Notes: generated by a model from the letters alone, not told the origin. Shown: positions 20,292 to 33,518, numbered from the stretch's first letter. The stretch is 64,000 nucleotides of DNA from Paraspadella gotoi (GCA_051294375.1 CM119267.1:8249951-8313950), one strand, 5' to 3'. A program made the numbers and translations.

Positions 20292-23200
20292 TCACCACCT
20301 TCGATAGTCTTGCGGATGTATGCCCAGGTTTTCCCAATGGATCCAAGCCAATCTCGCCGTCAAGTCGGAGGTGTTCCAAACTCGTTCCCCTTGCCTTTGA
20401 ATCCCTGGCGCCAACATTTTTCTAGAACAGTGGGTCGGAACCTTATAGAAAATCATGGCTGCCGCATGAGGTTGTAAATTTGTTGTTTTTTTTAAACACC
20501 CTCTTTTATTCAATGGCCACCGTTAATCCTAAAGCTACTAATATCTTTAGCAGAAATTCTTCTTTATTTTCCTACTTCTTTTATTCCATATCAAGGTCAC
20601 AAGCTTTTCGACTTACCATCAATAATTTTTTTTAATCTCACTTGTCTCTTAAACTTTTTCAGAGCATCAATCTGATTAACTTGCCACGAACTCGGTGAGC
20701 AAAGATAGCAATTTTAAAACGGATCATATTCGTTACCAAACCATCAAAATTTATACGTACATAACTACATTAAAGGTTTTAAATTTTTTTGGTACAAAAC
20801 CGAATAGCACCGAAGGTCACTGTCATTTTTCTTACCCGAATCAAGGATTGCTTGCAAAAGTCCGATGTAAGCGACGGCGAGTCTGAGAGTATCGATCTTG
20901 GAGAGTCGTTTTTCGTAGGGGAAGCTCGGAACGCGTTGACGAAGCTCTTCAAAGGCCGCGTTGATGCTAAGCATCCGCCTTCGCTCGCGGATGTTTGCCG
21001 CATTACGCTGCACTCTGGAAGGAAAGGAAAAGTTTTTCTCTTCAGACCTGCCTAGAGTGACGCGTTTATCTATAACATGGAAAAGTATGTTTTAAATCTT
21101 AAAATCTTAACTTCACATATATGTAGACATACTGACTTTGGAACGTATGTCGTCATGGAAACGTGAGCGTAGTCGGTGACTGCGCGACTCTGGTCCAGAT
21201 TCACCACACCCAAATCCATCGTTGCGCCATCTGTGATTTTACATTCAGTCTAAATAAAATTGATTCCATTCCACCGCTGGATATTTTAATATTGAGATTT
21301 ACTAGCTTAGTTTACTTTTTATGTATCAGTGACTATACAATATACATATTTTACTACTCTTATTTAATAATTAAAGGAATTTCCAGACCTACCGTTAGGA
21401 GTTTCATTGGTTTTTGTAACTCCGACATTCCGACAACTACCTTGTAATTCCAAGTCGATACTTGTCAGTGTAAGTATTGTTTTTTTTTTCAAAATTTACC
21501 AGAAAAAATTTTGTCATAATTCTCAGACGATTTAACTCACTTGAGGAAGCCGAGCACCGATCGTCGTCTTTTGCGTCGTGATGATTTTCATCGGTTTTGG
21601 AAAACCGGAAATTTTCCACAGGTCGCAAATCCTGTGAGTAAATTAGGTAAATTATTTACATAGCCATAATAAACTAGACTGTGAGAGAGTCTTGATTGAA
21701 AAGTTTACAAGGCCTTGCTACGTTAATATCTCGTAACAGGGAAGCAGATGGTCCAACATAGTCTGTCCAAAGTCAGGGCCAAGAATGAATGAATAATTTT
21801 TTTTTATATTGATTTTACAAATTTCATATTATCATTTACTAATAATACGTTTGTTTTACTATTTTTAGAGAGCTATCTAATTATAAATGTCCTCACGACC
21901 TTCATTTCCTTCCGTTTTCCTTCCTCCTCCTCCTTTTCCATATGTTCTAACCTTTCCTCTTCCTCTTCCGTCCTCCTCCGTTTTGCCGTTGATCAGCGTC
22001 GTTCTTGCCGCCGTCGCCGCCATCGTCGCCGTCGTCGTCGCGCAGCCGTCCGCTGTCATCAAGGAATGCGGCGTCGCTGAGTCGTAACGGTTTTGTAGCT
22101 GCTGCTGCGGTTGCGACTTGGCGCCTGCGTCTGACAGATGCGGCGCCGGTTCTGAAGAATGGGTGAAGATGGAGCCAACGTTGCGAAGCCCGCCGCCGCC
22201 ACCGCAGCCGCCGGATCTGGCGTTGATGTTTTTGCCGCCTCCCCCGTCGTCAACGAATGCGCCCCAAGCTGGCAAAAAAATGGCGCGATCTTCCTCCGAG
22301 TCGAACTGGCAATTCTGAATATGGTGAAGAAACAGAATTTCAGGGTTACCATCTCTTCCTAATGGAAAATCACATGGATCACAGATCATAGATCGCATAG
22401 CCTGTTCAAAGTCCCGGGCAAGCTAGTAGCTTATTTATTAAATGAATGAAAAATAAATGAAGTTTATTAACTTCTAAAAATATTCACAAATACTAGATAA
22501 TATAAAAAAAATAATAGTTAGAATCTTAAAATATATTGTACTAAGTTAAAAATGTTTTTTCTCTTACAAAAATTATTACTTTAATGAAATTAAATCTACA
22601 TTTTCTGATATCTCGAAAAATTTAGTGAAACAAGTAATTTTGTAACTTTCATATATGTATGGCTGTGGGTAAGCATAATGTGAAGCGTAAAGTTTTGGTC
22701 GCTGATTCGAAAAGTATATTTTCTTGTTTGTGTTTTTTTTTTAAGAGAGAAACTTTTGTTTGGTTTTATTCAATTTTATACTTTGTTCCGTTTTTTTATT
22801 TTCACATATTACCCGTCTCACCTGTCCGAAACCGATCTGTTGAAAGTGTTGTTGGATGCTCATTTGTTCGTGAGCGATGCTCATCGCTCCTCTTAGTCCC
22901 GAAGTCTCCGGCGCCGTCAACCGATTCTCGTCCTCGTGGAACGCCGCTTCGACCGTCCCCTTTCCGGCGTCGCGGGCGTCGCCGTGACGATCGACGTCGC
23001 CCGAGAAAGCGAGGTGGGATGCGTGATGGTCGTAATCGAAATCCGGGTTGTGGAGGGCGAGGGAGCGTTTGTGGTGGAGGAGGTTGTGGTGGGCGTGGTG
23101 AGGTTGGGCGAGAGATTCGCCGAATTCTTGAAAACCCGGATGTGGGTGAAGGGCGATGGGAAATTCCTGGTCGCGATCGATCGTCGGTCAGTGAAATTAT

Positions 23201-24275
23201 TAAATTTTGAGTCGGAACAACAAATGGGATGAATTCTACGAGCTTTTAACCAATTTGTTTGGACGAGATAGTCTTTCATAATTATCATTTTCAAATGTTT
23301 ACTGTTTACTGTCATTTTGACTGTCCCTATCTTTTTTTTTTTTCATGGAAATGAAAAAGTAGACGAAGTCACATTGCTTGCTTTGAATTAAAAAAAAAAA
23401 GGAGAAGCGGACCGTCTACTAAAATGTTCAAATGTGCATTTTTAAAAAAATGTCATTCATATTTGACTGTTTTTTTTTATTTAGTACTTTAATAGCTTTC
23501 CTCTCTAGTCTCTCCTCCGTCTCCATCTCACCATATTTTGAACGCCAGGATAAAACTGCATTCCTTCCTCTTCTTCGCTTTCCGTCTCTTCGCCGTCTCC
23601 ATCCTCGATGAACTGTGAACCGTTGTCTGAAATGTCAGAAAAATATCCTTATTAATTAAGAGTCAAAGAAATAACAAAAGAAAAAATTATTAGTTAAGAA
23701 AAAATCCCAAGGCTGCAGAAAATGATATAAGGGAGTGGCCTTTCATACAATTTAAACTTTCTTTGAAATATTAAATATTATTTTATAATATATATTTGGG
23801 AGTGAATAAATAAGACTGTGAGAGATTCTTGATTGAAAGCTTATTTATTAAATGACTAGATAATTTTCATATTGGTTGTACCAATTTCATAAAAACAATT
23901 GAAATTTTGTGAATATATCGGTCCAACTTAAATCGAAAAGTTAAGTCCCGAAGAATTTATTTCTTATAATTTTACAGTTCAACTACGCAATTAGTGCGAT
24001 TAAACTATTAGTTAAAGATATTTAATGAATTTAAATAGGTTAAAATTTAAAAGAAAACAAAACGAAAATGCTAAAAAAGGAAACGCGAGTACAAAAAACT
24101 TTTTTTTGCAATCACCTGTCCTCTTAATCGGCGCCTGTCGATGCTGAAGAAGGTGTGCCCGTTCGTCGAAATCCTCATCGACGACGGTGGCGGACGCGGC
24201 GCCGATGAACTGCGCCAGGAACTCCGCCTCCGACGAAGGAAGCGGCGAGTCCCCGGACCCTCCGGCGGTCGCCAT
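20292..24275 (-). CDS. bHLH transcription factor, PTF1/Fer family, 8 inferred exons
   Basis: Inferred exons: 24116-24275, 23532-23626, 22822-23166, 21952-22314, 21541-21631, 21137-21230, 20836-21014 and 20292-20404. The first seven connect in perfect phase. The bHLH domain is in exon 7. Upstream exons give an acidic N-terminus ([12 protein letters not shown]), an acidic exon, a His-rich exon ([11 protein letters not shown]) and a Gly/Gln/Ala-rich exon. Members of this group are nuclear E-box-binding factors that dimerise with E proteins and direct pancreas and neuron fate; that role is by family only. The last exon (about 37 residues, [10 protein letters not shown]) is the weakest call. Its frame differs between the two assembly copies. 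Total about 480 residues, longer than vertebrate PTF1A (about 330). Confidence 0.65.
20836..21014 (-). CDS. bHLH domain exon (PTF1/Fer type)
   Basis: Basic region [13 protein letters not shown], helix 1 [17 protein letters not shown], loop [11 protein letters not shown] and helix 2 [21 protein letters not shown] in the loop is characteristic of PTF1A and FERD3L relatives and unlike Twist or Atonal. The Glu and Arg residues that contact the E-box (RERRR) are present. Acceptor CAG and donor GTAAG are clear. The overlap copy at 28363-28543 has two indels that break the same frame. Confidence 0.9.
21665..21832 (+). mobile_element. Element A, partial copy 3
   Basis: Diverged partial copy in the intron between bHLH exons 4 and 5, recognisable from AGACTGTGAGAGAGTCTTGATTGAAA, GTCTGTCCAAAGTCAGGGCC and the tail ending in a run of T and ATTTCATA. 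It is repeated in the overlap copy near 29200-29365. Confidence 0.55.
22396..22460 (+). mobile_element. Element A, short tail fragment
   Basis: A fragment matching only the right part of the family (AGCCTGTTCAAAGTC ... TTTATTAAATGAATG), in the intron before bHLH exon 4. Confidence 0.4.
23735..23895 (+). mobile_element. Element A, internally deleted copy
   Basis: Starts AAGGGAGTGGCCTTTCATACAA and ends GTTGTACCAATTTCATA, but lacks much of the centre. It lies in bHLH intron 1 and appears again at about 31240-31395 in the overlap copy. Confidence 0.55.
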
Positions 24276-24442
24276 AGCAACCGCGGCCCTCCGATTCCTG
24301 AACCAGTAGATTTTTCGACGAGAAGTGAAAAGAAACTGAACAAAATCGCGAAAGGAAGAAGTTGAAGATGTTGAAGACGGTTGAGAACCCTTTGTCGGAA
24401 ATCGAAAGTGGCCGAAAAAGAATGGAATGGAACGACTCGGGG

Positions 24443-24449
24443 TTTTATA
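24443..24449 (-). promoter_or_regulatory. TATA box of the bHLH gene
   Basis: TATAAAA in minus-strand context CAGTATAAAACCCCG, about 170 bp upstream of the start codon at 24275 and kept in the overlap copy. This predicts transcription starting near 24415. Confidence 0.5.
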
Positions 24450-25016
24450 CTGCGCCCAGTGGCGGCAGAATGCGCGACGGCGGCGGAGAACGCTGCCGAG
24501 GCGATGAGCGCGACAATCGCCCGAGCACTGCAGCGTGAATTTCAACGTTTTTCTATCAGCGCTGAATTCAGTACTGCGATCATAATAACGGTATAACCCC
24601 GCCAACTCAAACACTCCCACGTGCCGGCACGCGTTCCATCAAAAGGATAAAAAACCAAATTTACCGCTCATTTAGCCGCGCATGCGCAGGCATCGACAGT
24701 AAATTCCATGTGAAATTCAGCGCTGCAATAGTGAGCGCAGTACTGCGGAAACGCCTTGTATCGTTTCGAAAGTGAAAAACAGGAAATGCTTTCAAGAATT
24801 TGTTTTTTTTAATTAATCTTAAGTACTTTAAGAAATATTTCTGAGATAAATTAGATGAGCCTCAATTCAGACAATTTTAATCAAATTCCTTTCAACTATT
24901 AAATTATTCTTCGATTTTTATTAATATACTGACTGACCTACCGAAGTTGAAAAATATTGGGTTTTTTTTTCCTCCCACCAAATTCCCCCTCAATATCAAT
25001 CATTTTTCCACAAAAG

Positions 25017-25041
25017 NNNNNNNNNNNNNNNNNNNNNNNNN
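25017..25041. other. Assembly gap (25 N)
   Basis: Run of N separating two copies of the same 7.5-kb sequence; 25 is probably a scaffolder placeholder. Confidence 0.95.
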
Positions 25042-25988
25042 AGTCGAAATTCACTGGTTGTCGTTCAGGCTTATATGCAAATGTTATTTAAATTAATCTA
25101 CCGAAAAAAAAGTAATAAGTCGTTTGCGTCAAGGACTCCTGATTATTAAAATTCCATTTCCCGGATAACAGCAAAGGAAAAAAAAAATAATAATAAAATT
25201 CAAGAAGCTTAAATGAACTATTTTTCCTACTCCAATTTCGCGAGACACTTCGCATAATATCGACAATTAGTACATAAGGAGTTGAGGTCTATACAGTATA
25301 CAGTTGCCTAAAAGACTTAAGTTATTCCGGCAAGAAATCATATTGAATCTAGTTTTGTTTTTTTATGCAAGAATTTTAATATGAGAATCAGAAAGGAGTA
25401 AATTTAGAAAAAAATTTGAAAAATTGAAAAAGTGAAGAGAAAAGTTACGAATTCACACGTTCGCTTAAATTAGTTCTCAGCTTCCTTTCGCCAACAGCAC
25501 GTTAAAACAAACAACGGAAATGCTGACCAACTTTTGTACGCAAACCCGTAATAAAAAAAATCGTTTTATTTTCATTTATTTTACTGTTACATTATTAAGG
25601 TTGGAACACAAACAGCGCATATTCGAAATATGTAGTTAATAGATTTGTAGTATAGATATACATATATCTCGGGCATTTATTTCGGAAGGGCAAAATTTAT
25701 TTTCGCCGACCGGGGTTTTTGGGTTCTTTTGAAAAATCATTTAAAAATATTTACTTTAATAAAATTTATTACCGAATTATCCTAACCCTAAACCCTCTTA
25801 AACCTAACTACCCCTACCTGAAACCAATCTTAAACCACCCTTGACCCTAACCCCTAAACCCTAAGCCCTAAACCGGTCGGCGAAAGTAAAATTACCCAAA
25901 AAGCCCATATACATGCAATACATACAATAAATAAACAAACAAAATTCTCGCCATTTTTGTACATCAAAATTTTGAAAACAAGCCATAC

Positions 25989-26137
25989 CTGAGAAATTGC
26001 TGAAGACACGAGTCACAGAAAGCATGACCGCAAGACGTGATCTTGACCGCATCTTTCATTGAGGCAACGAGCGAGACGGGCACGTCAGGGCGGAAGGAAC
26101 GCCGCCCAATGCTTCCACGCCCCGCGTGACCGGGCAT
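25989..26137 (-). pseudogene. Overlap copy of the TRAF4 RING exon, frame broken
   Basis: Same exon as 18456-18601 with extra bases between MPGHAG and MKDAVKITSCGHAFCDSC, so the first CPLC pair is lost from the frame. Marked broken as it stands, but best explained by consensus errors near a contig end. Confidence 0.7.
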
Positions 26138-27799
26138 GTCCCTAAGACTTTGCGCCGAGTCGAGATCGAACAATTTTTGATAATTTTTTTTTTTGTGTGT
26201 ATTTCTGTTTTTCTCGAAATTAACTCATTTTGGGTCTCATTTCTTTCAATTGTCAGCCTCGTTCATTTAATTGTTTGAAAAAATTCTTATTTTTCTCTTT
26301 TAATTATTTCTTTTGTCTCATCAAACTTGTTTTCCGGGAATGATTCATCGGACAACTGCGTTAGAATTCCAATCCGAGAATTTTTTTTTTCCAAATTAAG
26401 GAACGAAAAAAACACTTCTCGCTGAGCCGAGGAGAATGAGGAGAGGGAGAGGAGGAGGAGGAGGAGCGGAGGAAAAGAAGTTCGACGACGACGACCGACG
26501 ACGGTAAGGACCGCGAGGAGCGAATGTTCGGAAATTTGGCACAATTGTTGAGATGAAGAAAGATAGAGAGAGATGGAACGAGTTTACTTTTAATTTTCGC
26601 AACAACATTCAGCCTTCAGGCAAATCTTTGAAATTCCCGAGTCAAATCTGGTTAAGAAAATGGTTCAACCACTTAAGGTCGTAAGAGACAAAGTAAACAA
26701 ATAAAATATAAACTTACTGAAATAATTACTACAAATATGCCTTCAAAATATATTCAATATACACCTCATTGTAATTTATTGTTGCTAAAAAATTAGATAT
26801 CACTTAAGTTAAGTTGCTTTCAAAGTTTCAAAAAACTCCGTTCTAATACTTAAGGGAGTGGTCTTTTCATACAATTGAAACATTCTTTGAAACATTACAC
26901 TACTTCATTGATAGGAAAGCCAGGTACTCTGGGAGTGAATAAACGAGACTGTGAGAAAGTCTTGATTGAAAGCTTGCAGGGATCTGCTTTGTCATATCTT
27001 GTAAAGAAGTGATGGAGGCCTTAAACCACCAGAGCCTGTCCAAAGTCAGGGGCAAGATAGTTGTTTATTAAATGAATGGATAATTTTTATATTGGTTGTA
27101 CCAATTTCATACGTAAGCTCGTCTTCCGAGGTTCGAAGCTAACACTTTTGTTTCAATGATGGCTGTTTTAGCTGTTATTGTGTAAGAGGGCTCTCGCGAC
27201 AGAAGTATTTCTTACAAAACAAAAAGTTCGCACGGAAAACATAAAAGACAAAAATTATTGATGTATAATAAATCATTGTTTTAAACAAAAATTATATATA
27301 TAAATACATGCAAAATTTTTATAAAATGTTTTTGTACTTTAGTAGGTTAAAAGAGGATCTGAAGAGGACCCAAGAGACTGGGCAAATGAGTTTAAATAAT
27401 GATCGTCCGTAGAAAACAAACAAATATGTAAATAAATAATTCTCACGTGCAAATCTAGGAATAAAATTTGACAATAATTAATGACGACGTTTTCCGCGTT
27501 TTTAAGGATCGTGCACGTCGGTCGACGGAGACGCGGTCCGCTCTCCAAGCAAATCCTGGAAAAATTAACGAAAAATCGTTGCAAATGAGCATACAGGGCA
27601 CACTGGGCACACTGGCACACTGGGCAGTGGGCACTCTGGGTTAATTACTATAGCGATTCTATAGGATTCTGTCTCGGGTTTAAATTTGTTAGAAATCGAT
27701 TTTTTTTTAATTTCCCGAGAATAAAAAAAACCAAAAAAATTTTTTTCTCAGAAAATTAGAAATCGCGTTGGAAACCTCAAAGCTGCATTCCGGTCCATG

Positions 27800-30700
27800 C
27801 ACAAACGAAAGTTGATCATCACCACCTTCGATAGTCTTGCGGATGTATGCCAGGTTTTCCCAATGGATCCAAGCCAATCTCGCCGTCAAGTCGGAGGTGT
27901 TCCAAACTCGTTCCCTTGCCTTTGAATCCCTGGCGCCAACATTTTTCTAGAAACTCCAGTGGGTCGGAACCTTATAGAAAATCATGGCTGCCGCATGAGG
28001 TTGTAATTTGTTGTTTTTTTTAAACACCCTCTTTTTATTAATGGCACCGTTAATCCTAAAGCTACTAATATCTTTTAGCAGAAATTCTTCTTTATTTCCT
28101 ACTTCTTTTATTCCATATCAAGGTCACAAGCTTTTCGACTTACAATCAATAATTTTTTTTAATCTCACTTGTCTCTTAAACTTTTTCAGAGCATAAATCT
28201 GATTAACTTGCCACGAACTCGTGAGCAAGATAGCAATTTTAAAACGGATCATATTCGTTACGCAAACCATCAAAATTTATACGTACATAACTACATTAAA
28301 GGTTTTAAATTTTTTTGGTACAAAAACCGAATAGCACCGAAGGTCACTGTCATTTTTCTTACCCGAATCAAGGATGCTTGCAAAAGTCCGATGTAAGCGA
28401 CGGCGAGTCTGAAGAGTATCGATCTTGGAGAGTCGTTTTTCGTAGGGGAAGCTCGGAACACGCGTTGACGAAGCTCTTCAAAGGCCGCGTTGATGCTAGG
28501 CATCCGCCTTCGCTCGCGGATGTTTGCCGCATTACGCTGCACTCTGGAAGGAAAGGAAAAGTTTTTTCTCTTCAGACCTGCCTAGAGTGACGCGTTTATC
28601 TATAACATGGAAAAGTATGTTTTAAATCTTAAAATCTTAACTTCACATATATGTAGACATACTGACTTTGGAACGTATGTCGTCATGGAAACGTGAGCGT
28701 AGTCGGTGACTGCGCGACTCTGGTCCAGATTCACCACACCCAAATCCATCGTTGGCGCCATCTGTGATTTTACATTCAGTCTAAATAAAATTGATTCCAT
28801 TCCACCGCTGGATATTTTAATATTGAGATTTACTAGCTTAGTTTACTTTTTATGATCAGTGACTATACAATATACATATTTTACTACTCTTATTTAATAA
28901 TTAAAAGGATTTCCAGACCTACTCCGTTAGGAGTTTCATTGGTTTTTGTAACTCCGACATTCCGACAACTACTTGTAATTCCAAGTCGATACTTGTCAGT
29001 GTAAGTATTGTTTTTTTTTTTCAAAATTACCAGAAAAAATTTTGTCATAATTCTCAGACGATTTAACTCACTTGAGGAAGCCGAGCACCGATCGTCGTCT
29101 TTTGCGTCGTGATGATTTTCATCGGTTTTGGAAACCGGAAATTTTCCACAGGTCGCAAATCCTTTGAGTAAATTAGGTAAATTATTTACATAGCCATAAT
29201 AAACTAGACTGTGAGAGAGTCTTGATTGAAAGTTTACAAGGCCTTGCTACGTTAATATCTCGTAACAGGGAAGCAGATGTCCAACATAGTCTGTCCAAAG
29301 TCAGGGCCAAGAATGAATGAATAATTTTTTTTTATATTTGATTTTACAAATTTCATATTATCATTTACTAATAATACGTTTGTTTTACTATTTTAAGAGA
29401 GCTATCTAATTATAAATGTCCTCACGACCTTCATTTCTTCCGTTTTTCCTCCTCCTCCTCCTTTCCATATGTTCTAACCTTTCCTCTTCCTCTTTCCGTC
29501 CTCCTCCGTTTTGCCGTTGATCAGCGTCGTTCTTGCCGCCGTCGCCGCCATCGTCGCCGTCGTCGTCGCGCAGCCGTCCGCTGTCATCAAGGAATGCGGC
29601 GTCGCTGAGTCGTAACGGTTTTGTAGCTGCTGCTGCGGTTGCGACTTGGCGCCTGCGTCTGACAGATGCGGCGCCGGTTCTGAGAGAATGGGTGAAGATG
29701 GAGCCAACGTTGCGAAGCCCGCCGCCGCCACCGCAGCCGCCGGATCTGGCGTTGATGTTTTTGCCGCCTCCCGTCGTCGTCAACGAATGCGCCCCAAGCT
29801 GGCAAAAAAATGGCGCGATCTTCCTCCGAGTCGAACTGGACATTCTGAATATGGTGAAGAAACAGAATTTCAGGGTTACCATCTCTTCCTAATGGAAAAT
29901 CACATGGATCACAGATCATAGATCGCATAGCCTGTTCAAAGTCCCGGGCAAGCTAGTAGCTTATTTATTAATGAATGAAAAATAATGAAGTTTATTACTT
30001 CTAAAAATATTCACAAATACAGTAATATAAAAAATAATAGTTAGAACTAAAATATATTGTACTAAGTTAAAAATGTTTTTCTCTTACAAAATTATTACTT
30101 TAATGAAATTAAAATCTACATTTCTGATATCTCGAAAAATTTAGTGAAACAAGTAATTTTGTAACTTTCATAATGTATGGCTGTGGGTAAGCATAATGTG
30201 AAGCGTAAGTTTTGGTCGCTGATTCGAAAAGTATATTTTCTTGTTTGTGTTTTTTTTTTTTGAGAGAGAAAACTTTTGTTTGGTTTTATTCAATTTTATA
30301 CTTTGTTCCGTTTTTTAATTTCACATATTACCCGTCCTCACCTGTCCGAAACCGATCTGTTGAAAGTGTTGTTGGATGCTCATTTTGTTCGTGAGCGATG
30401 CTCATCGCTCCTCTTAGTCCCGAAGTCTCCGGCGCCGTCAACCGATTCTCGTCCTCGTGGAACGCCGCTTCGACCGTCCCTTTCCGGCGTCGCGGGCGTC
30501 GCCGTGACGATCGACGTCGCCCGAGAAAGCGAGGTGGGATGCGTGATGGTCGTAATCGAAGTCCGGGTTGTGGAGGGCGAGGGAGCGTTTGTGGTGGAGG
30601 AGGTTGTGGTGGGCGTGGTGAGGTTGGGCGAGAGAATTCGCCGAATCTTTGAAAACCCGGATGTGGGTGAAGGGCGATGGGAAATTCCTGGTGGATCGAT

Positions 30701-31756
30701 CGTCGGTCGGTGAAATTATAATTTGTGAGTCGGAACAACAAATGGGATGAATTCTACGAGCTTTTAACCATTTGTTTGGAGGAGATAGTCTTTCATATCT
30801 TTTCAATGTTTACTGTTTACTGTCATTTTGACTGTCCCTATCTTTTTTTTTTTTCATGGAAATGAAAAAGTAGCGGAAGTCACATTGCTTGCTTTGAATT
30901 AAAAAAAAAAAGGAGAAGCGGACCGTCTCACTAAAATGTTCAAATGTGCATTTTTTAAAAAAATGTCATTCATATTTGACTGTTTTTTTTTATTTAGTAC
31001 TTTAATAGCTTTCCTCTCTAGTCTCTCCTCCGTCTCCATCTCACCATATTTTGAACGCCAGGATAAAACTGCATTCCTTCCTCTTCTTCGCTTTCCGTCT
31101 CTTCGCCGTCTCCATCCTCGATGAACTGTGAACCGTTGTCTGAAATGTCAGAAAAAATATCCTTATTAATTAAGAGTCAAAGAATAACAAAAGAAAAATT
31201 ATTAATTAAGAAAAAATCCTAAGGCTGCAGAAAATGATATAAGGCAGTGGCCTTTCATAACAATTGAAACTTTCTTTGAAATATTAAATATTATTTTATA
31301 ATATATTTGGGAGTGAATAAACAGGACTGAGAGATTCTTGATTGAAAGCTTATTTATTAAATGACTGGATAATCTTCATATTGGTTGTCCAACTTTAAAT
31401 CGAAAAGTTTAAGAAATTTATTTCTTATAGACACGCATACATTATTCGAACCACTAATTTTCAGTTCAACTATGCAATTAATGCGATTAAACTATTAGTT
31501 AAAAATATTTAATGAATTTAAATAGGTAAAATTTAAAAGAAAAAAAACGAAAATGCTAAAAAGGAAACGCGAGTACAAAAAACTTTTTTTGCAATCACCT
31601 GTCCTCTTAATCGGCGCCTGTCGATGCTGAAGAAGGTGTGCCCGTTCGTCGAAATCCTCATCGACGACGGTGGCGGACGCGGCGCCGATGAACTGCGCAG
31701 GAACTCCGCCTCCGACGAAGAAGCGGCGAGTCCCCGGACCCTCCGGCGGTCGCCAT
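27800..31756 (-). pseudogene. Overlap copy of the bHLH gene, several frame breaks
   Basis: All eight exons of the bHLH gene recur here (first exon 31599-31756, bHLH exon 28363-28543). One- or two-base indels break several, including the bHLH exon and the first exon (158 bp instead of 160). In the exon matching 21137-21230 this copy has one more base and opens with an ATG, so the true reading there is unresolved. Probably not a second gene. Confidence 0.7.
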
Positions 31757-33286
31757 AGCAACCGCGGCCCTCCGAATCCTGAACCAGTAGATTTTTCGAC
31801 GAAGAAGTGAAAAGAAACTGAACAAAATCGCGAGCGGAAGAAGTTGAAGATGTTGAAGACGGTTGAGAACCCTTTGTCGGAAATCGAAAGTGGCCGAAAA
31901 AGAATGGAATGGAACGACTCGGGGTTTTATACTGCCCCAGTGGCGGCAGAATGCGCGACGGCGGCGGAGAAAGCTGCCGAGGCGATGAGCGCGACAATCG
32001 CCCGAGCACTGCAGCGTGAATTTCAACGTTTTTCTATCAGCGCTGAATTCAGTACTGCGATCATAATAACGGTATAACCCCGCCAACTCCAAAACACTCC
32101 ACGTGCCGGCACGCGTTCCTTCAAAAGGATAAAAAAACCAAATTTACCGCTCATTTAGCCGCGCATGCGCAGGCATCGACAGTAAATTCCATGTGAAATT
32201 CAGCGCTGCAATAATGAGCGCAGTACTGCGGAAACGCCTTGTATCGTTTCGAAAGTGAAAAACAGGAAATGCTTTCTAGAATTTGGTTTTTTTAATTAAT
32301 CTTAAGTACTTTAAGAAATATTTCTGAGTATAATTAGATGAGCCTCAATTCAGACAATTTTAATCAAATTCCATTCAACTATTAAATTATTCTTCGATTT
32401 TTATTAATATACTGACTGACCTACGCGAAGTTGAAAATATTGGTTTTTTTTTCCTCACCAAAATTCCCCCTCAATATCAATCATTTTTCACAAAAGAACA
32501 ACTCGTCTTTCCGCGCTTCTTTCATTCGAAATCGTTCAATGTGTCCTCAATGGACGAGGCGCGTGGCGTTTGTTCAACAAGAAAAAGGTGGTCGTCTAAT
32601 TCGCCTCGTGTGGGAAAGTTCCGTCGACGATGATGATGATGATGATGATGATTTTAGTTTTACATTGTCTTTTTCGAAATTGTGGTCGCGAATTTCGTTT
32701 ACTTCCAAGTATGCAATTATTTATTTACTATCTATTACCCTCACTCTTTTTCTAGAGTTGAAAAATTAATTAAAGGTCTTTATCATATCGTAATGCGTAT
32801 TCAATTATCTTTTTTCTTTGCTTTTTCTCCACTTTACAAAAGTTTTTTTTGCCGATTCAACACTTCTTTTCATTGTTCTTCCAAACCACTTCTGTCTTCA
32901 ATTCCCACCCCAATGGCGCTTCCCCCTCTGCCCTTTCATCCCACGACTGGCTGCGACGTTTGCCCCGTTTTTTTTTCTTTCTCTCGCCACGAGGGGTCTT
33001 CTCACTGTGACTTGGTGACGCCGGAATGACGCGGGCGTGACGCGGCGCTACGGGCGTGGAAAACGAAAGGCGCGGGCAAACCTTGAAACGAAATCTTTTT
33101 CTTGGAAATTTAAAATTAAAAAATGGAAATTTACACTTCCTTGTCCCTATAACTGTGCTGATTTAATTTTACAATCACACTGTCATTTTTTTTTATTTCA
33201 TCCATCTAAATATAATTTAAAGGTTGTATGAAAATAATTTTAAATAAAGACAAGCAACGGATTCCACTTGAGACTTTTGTTTAAAA
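31757..33286. other. Intergenic space right of the bHLH gene
   Basis: Holds the bHLH promoter copy (TATAAAA near 31927), the end of the overlap at 32496 and a short GAT run at 32626-32652. No supported gene. A possible terminal exon at 33287-33362 is listed separately. Confidence 0.55.
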
Positions 33287-33362
33287 CTAAAGATTCTTGG
33301 CCTCCTTTTCGGACCGCTCGAGGGCCCTGAAGCAGAGTCGGCGTGGGAAATTCGACCAACGT
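33287..33362 (-). CDS. Possible alternative last exon of the secreted protein gene
   Basis: After a GCAG acceptor this 76-bp stretch reads RWSNFPRRLCFRALERSEKE and ends with a stop. Its entry phase is the same as that of the main last exon (33519-33708), so the donor at 33854 could splice to either. Coding bias is only suggestive. It could equally be 3' UTR. Confidence 0.25.
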
Positions 33363-33518
33363 CTGCGGAGGCGTCGTTAGTTCGTCTAATACTAAATCAT
33401 GAGGTCATTTAACATAACGTAAAAAAAAACAAACAATTGGGCGAGGAACAATAAATTGTCTCCAAAAAAAAAAACGAAACCTACAACGCAGGTTCAAGTT
33501 TTCTTATTCTCATTTAAA

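Larger units (their letters stand above)
17505..25016. repeat. Assembly overlap 1, left copy
   Basis: This 7.5-kb segment is repeated, in the same order and orientation, at 25042-32496 after a 25-N gap. It holds the TRAF4 RING exon and the whole bHLH gene. The copies differ mainly by single-base indels. The right copy is very likely the same locus from an overlapping contig or second haplotype. Confidence 0.88.
25042..32496. repeat. Assembly overlap 1, right copy
   Basis: Second copy of 17505-25016, starting inside TRAF4 intron 1 and running past the bHLH promoter. Introns, element A insertions and the telomere-like element are all kept in order, as expected for the same locus and not a gene duplication that has begun to diverge. 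Confidence 0.88.

Noticed and set aside
22396-22460. A conserved non-coding regulatory block in the bHLH intron
   Set aside because: The similarity to other places in the window is explained by a tail fragment of element A.
25042-32496. A true tandem duplication giving a second bHLH gene and second TRAF4 RING exon
   Set aside because: The copy begins and ends at an N gap or contig border, keeps every intronic repeat, and differs mostly by one-base indels. Assembly overlap is the simpler reading.
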